Source: an uncultured Alistipes sp.
Lineage (GTDB): Bacteria; Bacteroidota; Bacteroidia; Bacteroidales; Rikenellaceae
NCBI GenBank assembly: GCA_938014215.1
Contig: CALLRW010000006.1
Span: 62,001 to 126,000 of the forward strand
Direction: 5' to 3'
Length of the DNA: 64,000 nucleotides
The position numbers were made by a program, and so were the translations under genes. Each line of letters starts with the position of its first letter. Within the stretch, counting starts at the first letter, position 1. The notes under the pieces were generated by a model. That model did no database searches, was not told the DNA's origin, and saw only the letters and a list, made by a program, of their open reading frames with translations. Shown in pieces: positions 51,252 to 59,911 of this stretch.

Positions 51252-52513
51252 GCGACATGAAGAAAACGATCGCATTCACCATCTTCCGCTACGGCGAGGG
51301 GATCTTCGGCGGCGCCGAGGCCCACTGCCGGATGCTGGCCGAACGGCTGACCCCCTACTACCGGATCGAGATACTCACCACGACGCTCCGCCATCCGGGA
51401 TGCCCGGAGCAGGACTTTCCCGAGGGCGAAAGCCTCGAGAACGGGATCCTCGTACGGCGGTTCCGCACCGAGGCCGACACAACGCACTACAACGAACTGC
51501 GACGAGCCGGGAACCGGGCCCGACGGCTGCGCTACCGGCTCGACCAGCTGCGGCTGCTGACGCCGCTGGCCTCGCTCCACCCGGTGTGGCACCTCAACGA
51601 GGAGGCCGAACGGCACTTCTTTGCCTGCCATGAGGAGTATGCCCCCTCGCTCGTGGAGTATGTCCGCCGCCACAAGCAGGAGTATGCCGCCATCATCCCG
51701 GTCTGCTTCTACTACACCTCGACGCTCTTCACGGCGATCGAAGCCCCCGAGAAATGCATCCTCATCCCGACGGCTCATCCGCAGAAGCAGCTCTACTTCA
51801 GCCTCTTCACACAGGTATTCACGCGCGTGGCCCACATCGCCTTCAACACGGCGGCCGAGCGACGCCTCTGCCAACGGGTCTTCGGGCGTCACCTCTCGCC
51901 GAGTTCGATCGTCGGGGTCGGCATCGAGCAGGAGAAGCCCGCCCCGTGGAGCTCCGTGCGCGAACGCTACCACCTGCCCGAACGCTACGTGCTCTATGTC
52001 GGGAGGCTCCATCCGCTGAAGCTCTGCAACGTGGTTTCCGACTTCATCCGCTACCACGAGGAGTCGGGCGACGCGACGAAACTGGTGCTCGTCGGGCCGG
52101 TATCGCCGGAGATCACCCTGCCGGACCATCCCGCCATCCTCACAACGGGAGCGGTGAGCGAGGCCGAGAAGAGTGCCATCATCCGCCACGCCACGGTGAT
52201 GGTCAACCCCTCGAAGATGGAGAGTCTGTCGCTGCTGCTGCTCGAGGCGCTCGAGAACCGGATTCCGATGCTGGTCAACGGCGAGTGCGAGGTGATGAAG
52301 GATCACTGCCGGTTGAGCGGCGCCGCCCTGTGGTACGACAACAGCCGCGACTTCTGCGAGAAGCTCCGCCGGCTGCTCACCGACGAAAAGTTGCGGAGCG
52401 AGATGAGCGAAAAGGGCCCCACGTATGTCCACGAGAACTACGGTTGGGAGGTGGTCATTCCGAAACTTCGGACACTGATCGAGGAGGTGGCCGCCAGCAG
52501 CCAGGACCGGTAA
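51248..52513 (+). CDS. Glycosyltransferase, GT4-like
   Basis: 421 residues. The start FTIFRYGEGIFGGAEAHCRM gives the Gly-Gly-Ala-Glu acceptor-side loop. The C-terminal domain holds VLYVGRLHPLKLCNVVSDFI, a KLVLVGPVS strand and VNPSKMESLSLLLLEALENR with the two Glu residues. Overlaps the preceding gene by ATGA. The pair may make a disaccharide step of LPS or capsule. Confidence 0.88.
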   Translation: MSDMKKTIAFTIFRYGEGIFGGAEAHCRMLAERLTPYYRIEILTTTLRHPGCPEQDFPEGESLENGILVRRFRTEADTTHYNELRRAGNRARRLRYRLDQLRLLTPLASLHPVWHLNEEAERHFFACHEEYAPSLVEYVRRHKQEYAAIIPVCFYYTSTLFTAIEAPEKCILIPTAHPQKQLYFSLFTQVFTRVAHIAFNTAAERRLCQRVFGRHLSPSSIVGVGIEQEKPAPWSSVRERYHLPERYVLYVGRLHPLKLCNVVSDFIRYHEESGDATKLVLVGPVSPEITLPDHPAILTTGAVSEAEKSAIIRHATVMVNPSKMESLSLLLLEALENRIPMLVNGECEVMKDHCRLSGAALWYDNSRDFCEKLRRLLTDEKLRSEMSEKGPTYVHENYGWEVVIPKLRTLIEEVAASSQDR

Positions 52514-52650
52514 AAAAGCCCGTCCGCAAGGCCCCAACCGGCGCGAGCACTCTCCGGACGCGGCCGACAGAGGCCCCTCCCGCCCCATCCAGGGCAAGGA
52601 CTCCGACGGCACCGTCGGGCCCCGCTTTCCGTCCATCCGCACGTTCCAAC

Positions 52651-52692
52651 GAAAAGGCGGAGAATCCCCCGATGGGAGGACTCTCCGCCTTG
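52651..52692 (-). terminator. Terminator after the DUF1566-like gene
   Basis: AAGGCGGAGAGTCCTCCC / GGGGGATTCTCCGCCTT imperfect long stem followed by TTTTC on the - strand. Confidence 0.75.
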
Positions 52693-52718
52693 TTGCGTCA
52701 GGAAGCACGCCGGCCGGA

Positions 52719-53624
52719 TCAGAAGCGATGCACGGCCCGCACGAGGAACTTGTTGTACTTCGGGATCTCGACCACATAGGGGGGATCGAGACTCATGTGC
52801 GACGTGAAGGCGTTCTTCTCATCCATTTCGGTCGAGGAGAAGTAGTAGACCATGCGGTCCATGCGCTCGCCGCCGGCATTCTTCAGAGCATCGTTGAACT
52901 TGTTGCGGGCCTGGCGGTCGTTGTGCATGCGCGTGCCGCCGTTGTAGTTGTGGCCGATGGTCAGCAGCTCGTCGATGGCCGGCAGATACCACCCTTCGCC
53001 CTTGTCGCGGCACCACTTGAAGGCGGGGAAATCCTCCCACGAAAGGTTGTTCTGCTCGATATAGCGGGCCACCTTCTCCATGTTGTCCTGCCCATTGCTG
53101 CGGTTGTCGGCTCCGGCTTCACGGAGATCGGGCTTGCGGAACTCGCTCCAGTGGAGGCTGGCCTCGTCGAGCGAGATGATCAGCCCGTGCTGACGGTCGT
53201 CGGAGAGCTGACACACCACTCCCCGCAGGCCGTCACGGTCGTAGAGTTCGCCGATCTCATACTGCTTGACCACATAGGCGACCGTCGGGGTCGTCCGGAT
53301 CGGCGTCTGCGGCGCGGGGGCCGGAACGGCTTGAGCTGCCGGGACAGCCGAAGCAGCGGGGGCCGTCGGAGCCTCCGAAACAGCCGGGACGGTAAAGCGA
53401 TCGACCTCGCCGTTGGCATAGCGGATATAGTGGATATCGGCAACGGGCAGTACGTAGGTGGGGCCGTCGGGGTTGGAGAAGCGCTTGTAGCTGATCTTCT
53501 CGGGGGTGATCTCGATCACGCGGGCCTCGACACGCGTCGAGTCGTTGCGGACGATCAGATCCTGCGCGGCGGCCGAAGCGGCGCCGAAAAAGGCTGCCAG
53601 GAGCAGCAGTAGCGTTCTTTTCAT
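52719..53624 (-). CDS. Secreted protein with DUF1566/lectin-like domain
   Basis: 301 residues. Signal peptide MKRTLLLLLAAFFGAASAAAQ. Residues about 22-75 are a small beta domain (RVEARVIEITPEKISYKRFS) common in Bacteroidota lipoproteins and outer-membrane proteins. An Ala/Pro-rich linker runs to about 112. Then comes a domain with GEGWYLPAIDELLTIG, YYFSSTEMDEKNA and a final VRAVHRF. This Leu-Pro-x-x-(D/E)-Glu and Arg-Ala-Val plan is that of DUF1566/FGE-like folds, the same plan as the phage DGR target. Function unknown, probably surface or periplasmic binding. Confidence 0.8.
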   Translation of the reverse strand: MKRTLLLLLAAFFGAASAAAQDLIVRNDSTRVEARVIEITPEKISYKRFSNPDGPTYVLPVADIHYIRYANGEVDRFTVPAVSEAPTAPAASAVPAAQAVPAPAPQTPIRTTPTVAYVVKQYEIGELYDRDGLRGVVCQLSDDRQHGLIISLDEASLHWSEFRKPDLREAGADNRSNGQDNMEKVARYIEQNNLSWEDFPAFKWCRDKGEGWYLPAIDELLTIGHNYNGGTRMHNDRQARNKFNDALKNAGGERMDRMVYYFSSTEMDEKNAFTSHMSLDPPYVVEIPKYNKFLVRAVHRF

Positions 53625-53677
53625 CTTCTGTAGTACGGGTTGTGATGCAAAGATAACGCTTTTCCAAACATTCTTGC

Positions 53678-53685
53678 TATCTTTG
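53678..53685 (+). promoter_or_regulatory. -7 box of the ftsY promoter
   Basis: TATCTTTG, 31 bp before the ATG. A mirrored TATCTTTG on the - strand (53655-53648) serves the divergent DUF1566-like gene, making a compact divergent promoter pair. Confidence 0.6.
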
Positions 53686-53716
53686 TCGCAGGATAAATCA
53701 GATAAATTCTACGCAC

Positions 53717-54718
53717 ATGGCATTTTTCGATATTTTCCGCAGGAAGCAGCAGGAGACCCCCGTCAGCGAAGAGCAGGCGCAGAAGCAGCGCCAGGAGCTC
53801 GATGCCGGTCTGGAGAAGACCAAGACGGGCCTCTTCTCGAAACTCGCCCGCGCCGTGGCGGGGCGTTCGACGGTCGATGCCGACGTACTGGACAACCTCG
53901 AGGAGGTGCTCATCACGTCGGACGTCGGGGTCGAGACGACCGTGAAGATCATCCGCCGCATCGAGGAGCGGGTCGCCCGCGACAAATACATGAATACCTC
54001 CGAGCTGCAGTCGATTCTGCGCGACGAGATCTCGTCGCTGCTCGAGGAGGCCCACGGTTCGGCCGACCACTTCGGGCTCGACGCCCGCGAGGGGGAACCC
54101 TACGTGGTGATGGTCGTCGGGGTCAACGGCGCCGGCAAGACCACCACCATCGGCAAACTCGCGGCACAGCTCGTCAAGGCCGGGAAGAAGGTCTGGATCG
54201 GAGCGGCCGACACGTTCCGCGCGGCGGCGATCGACCAGCTGCAGGTGTGGGCCGACCGTGCCGGTGCGACGATGATCCGCCAGCAGATGGGGTCCGACCC
54301 CGCCTCGGTGGCCTTCGACACGCTCACCTCGGCCAAGGCCAACGGCGCCGACGTGGTGCTGATCGACACGGCGGGGCGTCTGCACAACAAGATCAACCTG
54401 ATGCACGAGCTGACGAAGATCCGCAACGTGATGGGGAAGGTGATCCCCGGGGCGCCGCACGAGGTGATGCTCGTACTGGACGGCTCGACGGGGCAGAACG
54501 CCTTCGAACAGGCGCGTCAGTTCACCCAGGCCACGCAGGTCACCTCGCTCGCGATCACCAAGCTCGACGGCACGGCCAAAGGGGGTGTGGTGATCGGCAT
54601 CAGCGACCAGTTCCACATTCCGGTCCGCTACATCGGCATCGGCGAGGGGATCGACCAGCTTCGCATCTTCGACCGCAAGGAGTTTGTCAACGCATTGTTC
54701 GGGAATGAAAAAAATTAA
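53717..54718 (+). CDS. ftsY: Signal recognition particle receptor FtsY
   Basis: 333 residues. A short N-terminal A-region (about 1-30) rich in Gln/Lys replaces the long acidic one of E. coli. The NG domain has GVNGAGKTTTIGKLA (P-loop, about 134-148), DTFRAAAIDQLQVW, LIDTAGRLHNK and TKLDGTAKGG. It binds Ffh-ribosome complexes at the inner membrane. It overlaps rimO by 14 bp. Confidence 0.96.
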   Translation: MAFFDIFRRKQQETPVSEEQAQKQRQELDAGLEKTKTGLFSKLARAVAGRSTVDADVLDNLEEVLITSDVGVETTVKIIRRIEERVARDKYMNTSELQSILRDEISSLLEEAHGSADHFGLDAREGEPYVVMVVGVNGAGKTTTIGKLAAQLVKAGKKVWIGAADTFRAAAIDQLQVWADRAGATMIRQQMGSDPASVAFDTLTSAKANGADVVLIDTAGRLHNKINLMHELTKIRNVMGKVIPGAPHEVMLVLDGSTGQNAFEQARQFTQATQVTSLAITKLDGTAKGGVVIGISDQFHIPVRYIGIGEGIDQLRIFDRKEFVNALFGNEKN

Positions 54719-56003
54719 CGTCATCACGCTCGGCTGCTCGAAGAATACGGTCGACAGCGAGCACCTCATGGCCCGGCTGGCGGCCGCGGGCTACGAGGTA
54801 CTCTTCGACAGCGACCGCACGGACGCCAAGGTGGTCGTCATCAACACGTGCGGTTTCATCGGCGACGCCAAGCAGGAGTCCATCGAGATGATCCTCCGCG
54901 CCGCCGAGGCCAAGAAGGCCGGCCGCATCGAACATCTTTTTGTCATCGGCTGCCTTTCGGAGCGCTATGCCGACGAGCTGCGCCGCGAGATCCCCGAGGT
55001 GGACGAATACTTCGGGGCCCGCACGTGGGAGGGCATCGTCCGGGCGCTGGGGGCCTCGGAGGACCCGGCGCTGGCCACGGAACGCCGCCTCACCACGCCG
55101 AAACACTACGCCTACCTGAAGATCTCGGAGGGTTGCAACTGGAAGTGCGGCTACTGCGCCATTCCGCTCATCCGCGGGCCGCACGTCTCGGTGCCGATGG
55201 AGGAGCTCGAGGAGGAGGCCCGCAAACTGGCGGCCAGCGGCGTGCGCGAGCTGATCGTCATCGCCCAGGATACGACCTACTACGGCATCGACCTCTACGG
55301 CAAACGCATGCTGGCCGAACTGCTGCGACGGCTGTGCCGCATCGACGGCATCGAGTGGATCCGCCTCCACTACGCCTATCCGGCAGCCTTCCCCGAGGAT
55401 GTGATCGAGGTGATGGCCTCGGAGCCGAAGATCTGCAAATACCTCGACATTCCGTTCCAGCATATCTCCGACGCACAGCTCTCGGCCATGCTGCGCCGCC
55501 ACACAAAGGCCGAGGCCATGGAGCTGATCCGGAAGTTGCGCGAGGCGATCCCCGATCTGGCACTGCGCACGACGCTGCTGGTGGGCTATCCCGGGGAGAC
55601 CGAAGCCGATTTCGAGGAGTTGCTGGCGTTCGTGCGCGAGGTGCGGTTCGACCGGCTGGGGGTCTTCGCCTACTCGGAGGAGGAGGGGACCTGGTCGGCC
55701 GAGAAGCTGCAGAACGACGTCCCGGAGGAGGTCAAGCAGCAGCGCGTCGAGCGCATCATGGCGCTGCAGAACGAGATTTCGCGCGAGAACAACCTGCGCC
55801 GCGTCGGCCGCACCGAACGGGTGCTGATCGACTCGCGGCAGGGTGACTGGTATGTGGGACGCACGCAGTACGATTCGCCGGAGGTCGACGAGGAGATCCT
55901 GATTCCGGCCGACGCGAAGCGGCTGCTCAAGGGTCACTTCTATACGATCCGCATCACCTCGGCCGAGGACTACGACCTCTACGGCGAGCCTCTCGCAAAA
56001 TAA
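54705..56003 (+). CDS. rimO: Ribosomal protein S12 methylthiotransferase RimO
   Basis: 432 residues from the ATG at 54705. UPF0004 domain with KKINVITLGCSKNTVDSEHL and three cluster cysteines, then the radical SAM CNWKCGYCAIP (about 142-152) with RGPHVS. A C-terminal TRAM domain ends in YDLYGEPLAK. It adds a methylthio group to an Asp of S12. Translationally coupled to ftsY by overlap. Confidence 0.95.
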   Translation: MKKINVITLGCSKNTVDSEHLMARLAAAGYEVLFDSDRTDAKVVVINTCGFIGDAKQESIEMILRAAEAKKAGRIEHLFVIGCLSERYADELRREIPEVDEYFGARTWEGIVRALGASEDPALATERRLTTPKHYAYLKISEGCNWKCGYCAIPLIRGPHVSVPMEELEEEARKLAASGVRELIVIAQDTTYYGIDLYGKRMLAELLRRLCRIDGIEWIRLHYAYPAAFPEDVIEVMASEPKICKYLDIPFQHISDAQLSAMLRRHTKAEAMELIRKLREAIPDLALRTTLLVGYPGETEADFEELLAFVREVRFDRLGVFAYSEEEGTWSAEKLQNDVPEEVKQQRVERIMALQNEISRENNLRRVGRTERVLIDSRQGDWYVGRTQYDSPEVDEEILIPADAKRLLKGHFYTIRITSAEDYDLYGEPLAK

Positions 56004-56035
56004 TTTGGTGTTTTCTCCTTTTTTTTCTACCTTTG
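56004..56035 (+). promoter_or_regulatory. Promoter of the coiled-coil/zapA pair
   Basis: TTTG (56004-56007), 20 nt, TACCTTTG (56028-56035). Confidence 0.75.
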
Positions 56036-56066
56036 AAAAAGCAAAACGGACTTATCTCCGACACGG

Positions 56067-56387
56067 ATGGCCGACAAGAGTGTGATAACGAACATCGAAG
56101 CCCGGGTAAGGCGGCTGATTGACGACCACAGGAGGCTGTCGAACCTCTGTGCGGAGCTCACGGCACAACGTGACGCGCTGAAGGCCGAGAACCGGAGTCT
56201 CGAGGAGCGGATCCGCTCGCTCGAATCCGAGTTGGCCCGGATGCAGCTCGCCGAAGGTCTTGCCGGCGGGGGTCCGAATCGCGAGAAGGCACGTGCACGG
56301 GTCAACCGGCTGATGCGGGAGGTCGACAGGTGTATCGCGCTGCTGGGCAAACCGACGGAAATCCCTGATTCCGACGTTTCGGAATAG
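56067..56387 (+). CDS. Small coiled-coil protein upstream of zapA
   Basis: 106 residues. Residues about 5-66 are a continuous coiled coil (IEARVRRLIDDHRRLSNLCA, then LKAENRSLEERIRSLESEL), followed by a short helical tail. The layout, with zapA next downstream, suggests a ZapB-like division partner, though no homology is claimed. Confidence 0.75.
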   Translation: MADKSVITNIEARVRRLIDDHRRLSNLCAELTAQRDALKAENRSLEERIRSLESELARMQLAEGLAGGGPNREKARARVNRLMREVDRCIALLGKPTEIPDSDVSE

Positions 56388-56441
56388 ACGCGGTGCCCGG
56401 AGGATGTGTGACGTTGGACTGAGATACGAAACCGATCGACA

Positions 56442-56741
56442 ATGGCAAAACAGGCGATAACCCTCAAGATAGCCGGAAAAAGCTACCCGTTCGACATCGA
56501 GAGCGGAAAGGAAGAGATCTACCGTCTGGCCGAGCGTGAGGTCAACAACTACCTCGCGCTGATCAAGCAGCAGAATATCAAGGGCTGGAAAGACCAGGAC
56601 TACCTGGCGATGGCCGCCCTGAAGTTTGCAATCGTCGATGTCGGCATGCGGCAAAGTCGCCGCGTCGACAGTGAAGAGGTCCGGAGGCTCGAGGCTCTCG
56701 ATGCCGAAATCGACACCTACCTCAACACCCTCAAACCCTAG
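56442..56741 (+). CDS. zapA: Cell division protein ZapA
   Basis: 99 residues. The start QAITLKIAGKSYPFDIESGK, REVNNYLALIKQQ and a C-terminal coiled coil with ALKFAIVDVG match ZapA, which bundles FtsZ. It starts 54 bp after the coiled-coil gene. Confidence 0.88.
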   Translation: MAKQAITLKIAGKSYPFDIESGKEEIYRLAEREVNNYLALIKQQNIKGWKDQDYLAMAALKFAIVDVGMRQSRRVDSEEVRRLEALDAEIDTYLNTLKP

Positions 56742-57100
56742 AGGGCCGAAGAGGGGGCCGAGTAACAAAGGGGGCAAGGAGGCCGAGGGACTGGAGGAAA
56801 CTGAGGGACTGGAGGGGACCGAGTGACCGGAGGTACTTGAGGGACTGGAGAAAGTAGAAATTGAGGAACCGGGAACCGAAGGAGGCCAAGACGAAGAGAG
56901 GACCAAGACGATAGTGGGATCAAACCAGGACTGACCGGAACATGAGAAGCGGAAGACTCGAAAGAGAAGATGCTACCCCACAGACCGAAAGAAATAGGAG
57001 GCAACCGAAGAGAGGGGGGGGAAAAAGAAAAGGAAACCCCGGGGAAGTGACCCCAAAGACGCCCCTTCGGCAAGACCTCGGATGACGTTCTTTGAACATA
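56742..57100. repeat. Purine-rich degenerate repeats after zapA
   Basis: No gene. GAGGGACTGGAG(G) recurs near 56787, 56805 and 56839 with related GACCGGAGG units, in a G/A-rich context up to about 57050. The ORFs over it on the - strand (Pro/Ser/Phe rich) look like repeat artefacts. Confidence 0.45.
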
Positions 57101-57165
57101 TCAGAATCTACCCGCATAGATTCCTTAAAGCTTTGCGAAACTGAACACTTTTTATATTGGGGCAA

Positions 57166-57318
57166 CTCCCGATGCTTCAAAATCAGGCCTTACTACCCGC
57201 ATTGGGGAGTGCGTTCCGGCGCACCGTTGGAAGATTGCGATACTCGGAGCCCCCACACATGACCTATCTTGCAGATTCGTCAAACGAGACTAAGGAGCCT
57301 ATGCGGTTTTTTTTTGAC
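57166..57318 (+). ncRNA. ssrS: Candidate structured RNA, possibly 6S RNA
   Basis: About 150 nt without an ORF. It begins after TTTG (57132-57135) and TATATTGG (57153-57160), a near-consensus promoter, and ends at ATGCGG followed by nine Ts (57306-57314). CCGCAT (57198-57203) can pair with ATGCGG (57301-57306), and a hairpin GTGCG-ttccgg-CGCAC lies inside. Enteric 6S RNA (ssrS) sits just after zapA too. The Bacteroidales-1 RNA family is an alternative. Not confirmed by a model search. Confidence 0.45.
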
Positions 57319-57365
57319 TTAACCGACTAAACACCTATTTATAAATTAAAAACACGTAAGGAACA

Positions 57366-58913
57366 ATGTATACCACCGTTTTAATCGCCTGCATCTCAGC
57401 GGTAGCAGCCGTGGCGGTTTATGCGGTCGTTACGAATTATGTCATCAAGAACACGATTCGCAAACGTCGCGAAGCCGCGCTGAAGGAGGCCGAAGCCGAA
57501 GCCGAGATGATCAAGAAGGAGCGGATCCTCCAGGCCAAGGAGAAGTTCATCCAGCTCAAGAGCGAATACGACCGCCAGGTCAACGAGCGCAACCAGAAAC
57601 TCAACCAGAGCGAACAGCGCGCCAAACAGCTCGAGCAGAACCTCCAGAACAAGGAGCGCGATCTGGAGAACAAACTCCGCGAGAATGACCGCCTCAAGGA
57701 GCAGATGCAGAACCAGCTGCAGCTGCTCGAACACAAGAAGGAGGAGATCGACCAGGTCCGCCGCGAGCAGAACGTGCGTCTGGAGCAGATCTCCGGCATG
57801 AGCACCGAGGAGGCCAAGAACATCCTGATGGAGAACATGAAGGCCGAGGCCAAGACCGAAGCCGCCGCCTATATCAACGAGACGATCGAGGAGGCCAAGA
57901 TGACCGCCACGAAGGAGGCCAAACGCATCATCGTGGCCTCGATCCAGCGCGTGGCCACCGAGACGGCCATCGAGAATGCCGTGACGGTGTTCAACATCGA
58001 GAGCGACGAGGTCAAGGGACGCATCATCGGCCGTGAGGGCCGCAACATCCGTGCACTGGAGGCGGCGACCGGCATCGAGATCATCGTCGACGATACCCCC
58101 GAGGCGATCATCCTCTCGGGCTTCGATCCCGTGCGCCGCGAAATTGCCCGTCTGGCCCTCCACCAGCTCGTCACCGACGGCCGCATCCACCCCGCCCGCA
58201 TCGAGGAGGTCGTGGCCAAGGTCCAGAAACAGATCGAGGAGGAGATCGTCGAGGTCGGCAAGCGTACGGCCATCGACCTGGGTATCCACGGTCTGCATCC
58301 CGAGATGATCCGCCTGATCGGCAAGATGAAATACCGTTCGTCCTACGGCCAGAACCTGCTGCAGCACGCCCGTGAGACGGCCAATCTGGCCGGCATCATG
58401 GCCGCAGAGCTGGGCCTGAACCCCAAGATTGCCCGCCGTGCCGGACTGCTGCATGACATCGGCAAGGTGCCCGACGACGAACCCGAACTGCCGCACGCAA
58501 TCATCGGCATGAAGCTCGCCGAGAAGTACAAGGAGAAGCCCGAAGTCTGCAACGCCATCGGCGCCCACCACGACGAGGTGGAGATGACCTCGCTCATCGC
58601 GCCGATCATCCAGGTTTGCGACGCCATCTCGGGTGCCCGCCCGGGAGCCCGCCGTGAGGTGGTCGAGAGCTACATCAAGCGTCTGAAGGAGATGGAGGAC
58701 ATCGCGCTGTCGTACCCCGGCGTCGTGAAGACCTACGCCATCCAGGCCGGCCGTGAGCTGCGTGTGATCGTCGGTGCCGACAAACTTTCGGACCAGGAGT
58801 CGGAGGGTCTTTCGCACGATATCGCCAAGAAGATCCAGGACGAGATGACCTACCCCGGACAGGTGAAGATCACCGTCATCCGCGAAACCCGCGCCGTTGC
58901 CTACGCCAAGTAG
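57366..58913 (+). CDS. rny: Ribonuclease Y
   Basis: 515 residues. An N-terminal TM helix (about 3-24), a long coiled coil (about 30-190), a KH domain with GRIIGREGRNIRALEAATG (about 219-237) and an HD domain with His-Asp in LLHDIGK. It is the membrane-bound endoribonuclease that starts mRNA decay in many bacteria. It is a single gene after an intergenic RNA candidate. Confidence 0.96.
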   Translation: MYTTVLIACISAVAAVAVYAVVTNYVIKNTIRKRREAALKEAEAEAEMIKKERILQAKEKFIQLKSEYDRQVNERNQKLNQSEQRAKQLEQNLQNKERDLENKLRENDRLKEQMQNQLQLLEHKKEEIDQVRREQNVRLEQISGMSTEEAKNILMENMKAEAKTEAAAYINETIEEAKMTATKEAKRIIVASIQRVATETAIENAVTVFNIESDEVKGRIIGREGRNIRALEAATGIEIIVDDTPEAIILSGFDPVRREIARLALHQLVTDGRIHPARIEEVVAKVQKQIEEEIVEVGKRTAIDLGIHGLHPEMIRLIGKMKYRSSYGQNLLQHARETANLAGIMAAELGLNPKIARRAGLLHDIGKVPDDEPELPHAIIGMKLAEKYKEKPEVCNAIGAHHDEVEMTSLIAPIIQVCDAISGARPGARREVVESYIKRLKEMEDIALSYPGVVKTYAIQAGRELRVIVGADKLSDQESEGLSHDIAKKIQDEMTYPGQVKITVIRETRAVAYAK

Positions 58914-58941
58914 GCGGCGCCCGAAACCGGAGGGAGGGGGC

Positions 58942-59001
58942 CAGACAGAACGCTGGCAGACAGGACGCTGGCAGACAGGACACTGGCAGACAAGACGCTG
59001 A
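58942..59001 (+). repeat. 15-bp tandem repeat, four units
   Basis: CAGACAGGACGCTGG in units at 58942, 58957, 58972 and 58987 with one or two changes each (first unit AGAACG, third ACACTGG, fourth AAGACGCTGA). Located 28 bp after the rny stop. The period is a multiple of three, so a - strand frame stays open through it, but that frame looks spurious. Confidence 0.85.
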
Positions 59002-59071
59002 CAAAGAGAAGCGACCGCCTCCTCCGCGAACGAGCAAAGAGGCAGCGGGGAAGGTGAGAACCGTCCCCGAA

Positions 59072-59105
59072 AGACTCCTCCGGGGAAATCCGGAGGAGTC
59101 TTTTT
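59072..59105 (+). terminator. Terminator of rny
   Basis: AGACTCCTCCGG / CCGGAGGAGTCT with a GGAAAT loop and TTTTT. Confidence 0.88.
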
Positions 59106-59143
59106 CGCAATAACGAATCCTTCAGACAGTTACACCCGAAACC

Positions 59144-59815
59144 ATGGAAACGCTCCAAACGCTGAATCCCGAACTCAAAAGATATATCGAAACGGAGATC
59201 CTCCCCCGCTACCGGACGTTCGACCGCGCCCACAACCTCGACCACGTGCGTGCGGTGATCGACCGCAGCCTGGAACTGGCCGCCGGCCGCGACGTCGACC
59301 TGCAAATGGTCTACACGATCGCCGCCTACCACGACACGGGGCTGGTCAACGGCCGCGAACGCCACCACCTCGATGCGGGACGCATCCTTGCGGAGGATCC
59401 CGCGCTGCGGCGCTGGTTCACCGAGGAGCAGATCCGCACGATGCGTGAAGCTGTCGAGGATCACCGCGCCTCGTCGCAACACGCCCCGCGCTCGATCTAC
59501 GGGCGACTCGTGGCCGAGGCCGACCGGCAGATCGACCCGGCGACGATCCTCCGCCGCACGGTGCAGTACAGCCTGGCCCACTACCCTGCCTACGACCGCG
59601 AGGAGCACTTCGCCCGCTGCGTCGACCACCTGCGGGAGAAGTACGCCGAAGGGGGCTACCTGCAGCTTTGGATCGCGGAGTCGGAGAACGCCCGGCGACT
59701 GGAGGAGCTGCGGGCCGTCATCCGCGATCCGCAACGGCTGCGGGCGGCCTTCGATGAAATATTCGACACCGAAAGCCGCACCAATCAACAGGGAACCGCA
59801 CCCGGCCGGAAATAA
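59144..59815 (+). CDS. HD domain phosphohydrolase
   Basis: 223 residues. The metal-binding pattern: His in HNLDHVRAV (about 28), HD in AAYHDTGL (about 67-68), His in EDHRASS, and a late Asp in AEADRQID. It belongs to the HD superfamily of nucleotide phosphohydrolases; substrate unknown. The only gene between rny and the HTCS, preceded by a terminator. Confidence 0.85.
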   Translation: METLQTLNPELKRYIETEILPRYRTFDRAHNLDHVRAVIDRSLELAAGRDVDLQMVYTIAAYHDTGLVNGRERHHLDAGRILAEDPALRRWFTEEQIRTMREAVEDHRASSQHAPRSIYGRLVAEADRQIDPATILRRTVQYSLAHYPAYDREEHFARCVDHLREKYAEGGYLQLWIAESENARRLEELRAVIRDPQRLRAAFDEIFDTESRTNQQGTAPGRK

Positions 59816-59911
59816 TGAACAGCTGTTGCAATGACGAAGCCATTACTGGCCGAAACTGGACTTTTTTGTGCATGATTCGCAAAAAATGACTATCTTTATA
59901 ACCGTTATCGT

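Noticed and set aside
58942..59001. Short direct repeats as a CRISPR array
   Set aside because: Units are contiguous without spacers, and no cas genes are near. The same holds for the 39- and 82-bp repeats.
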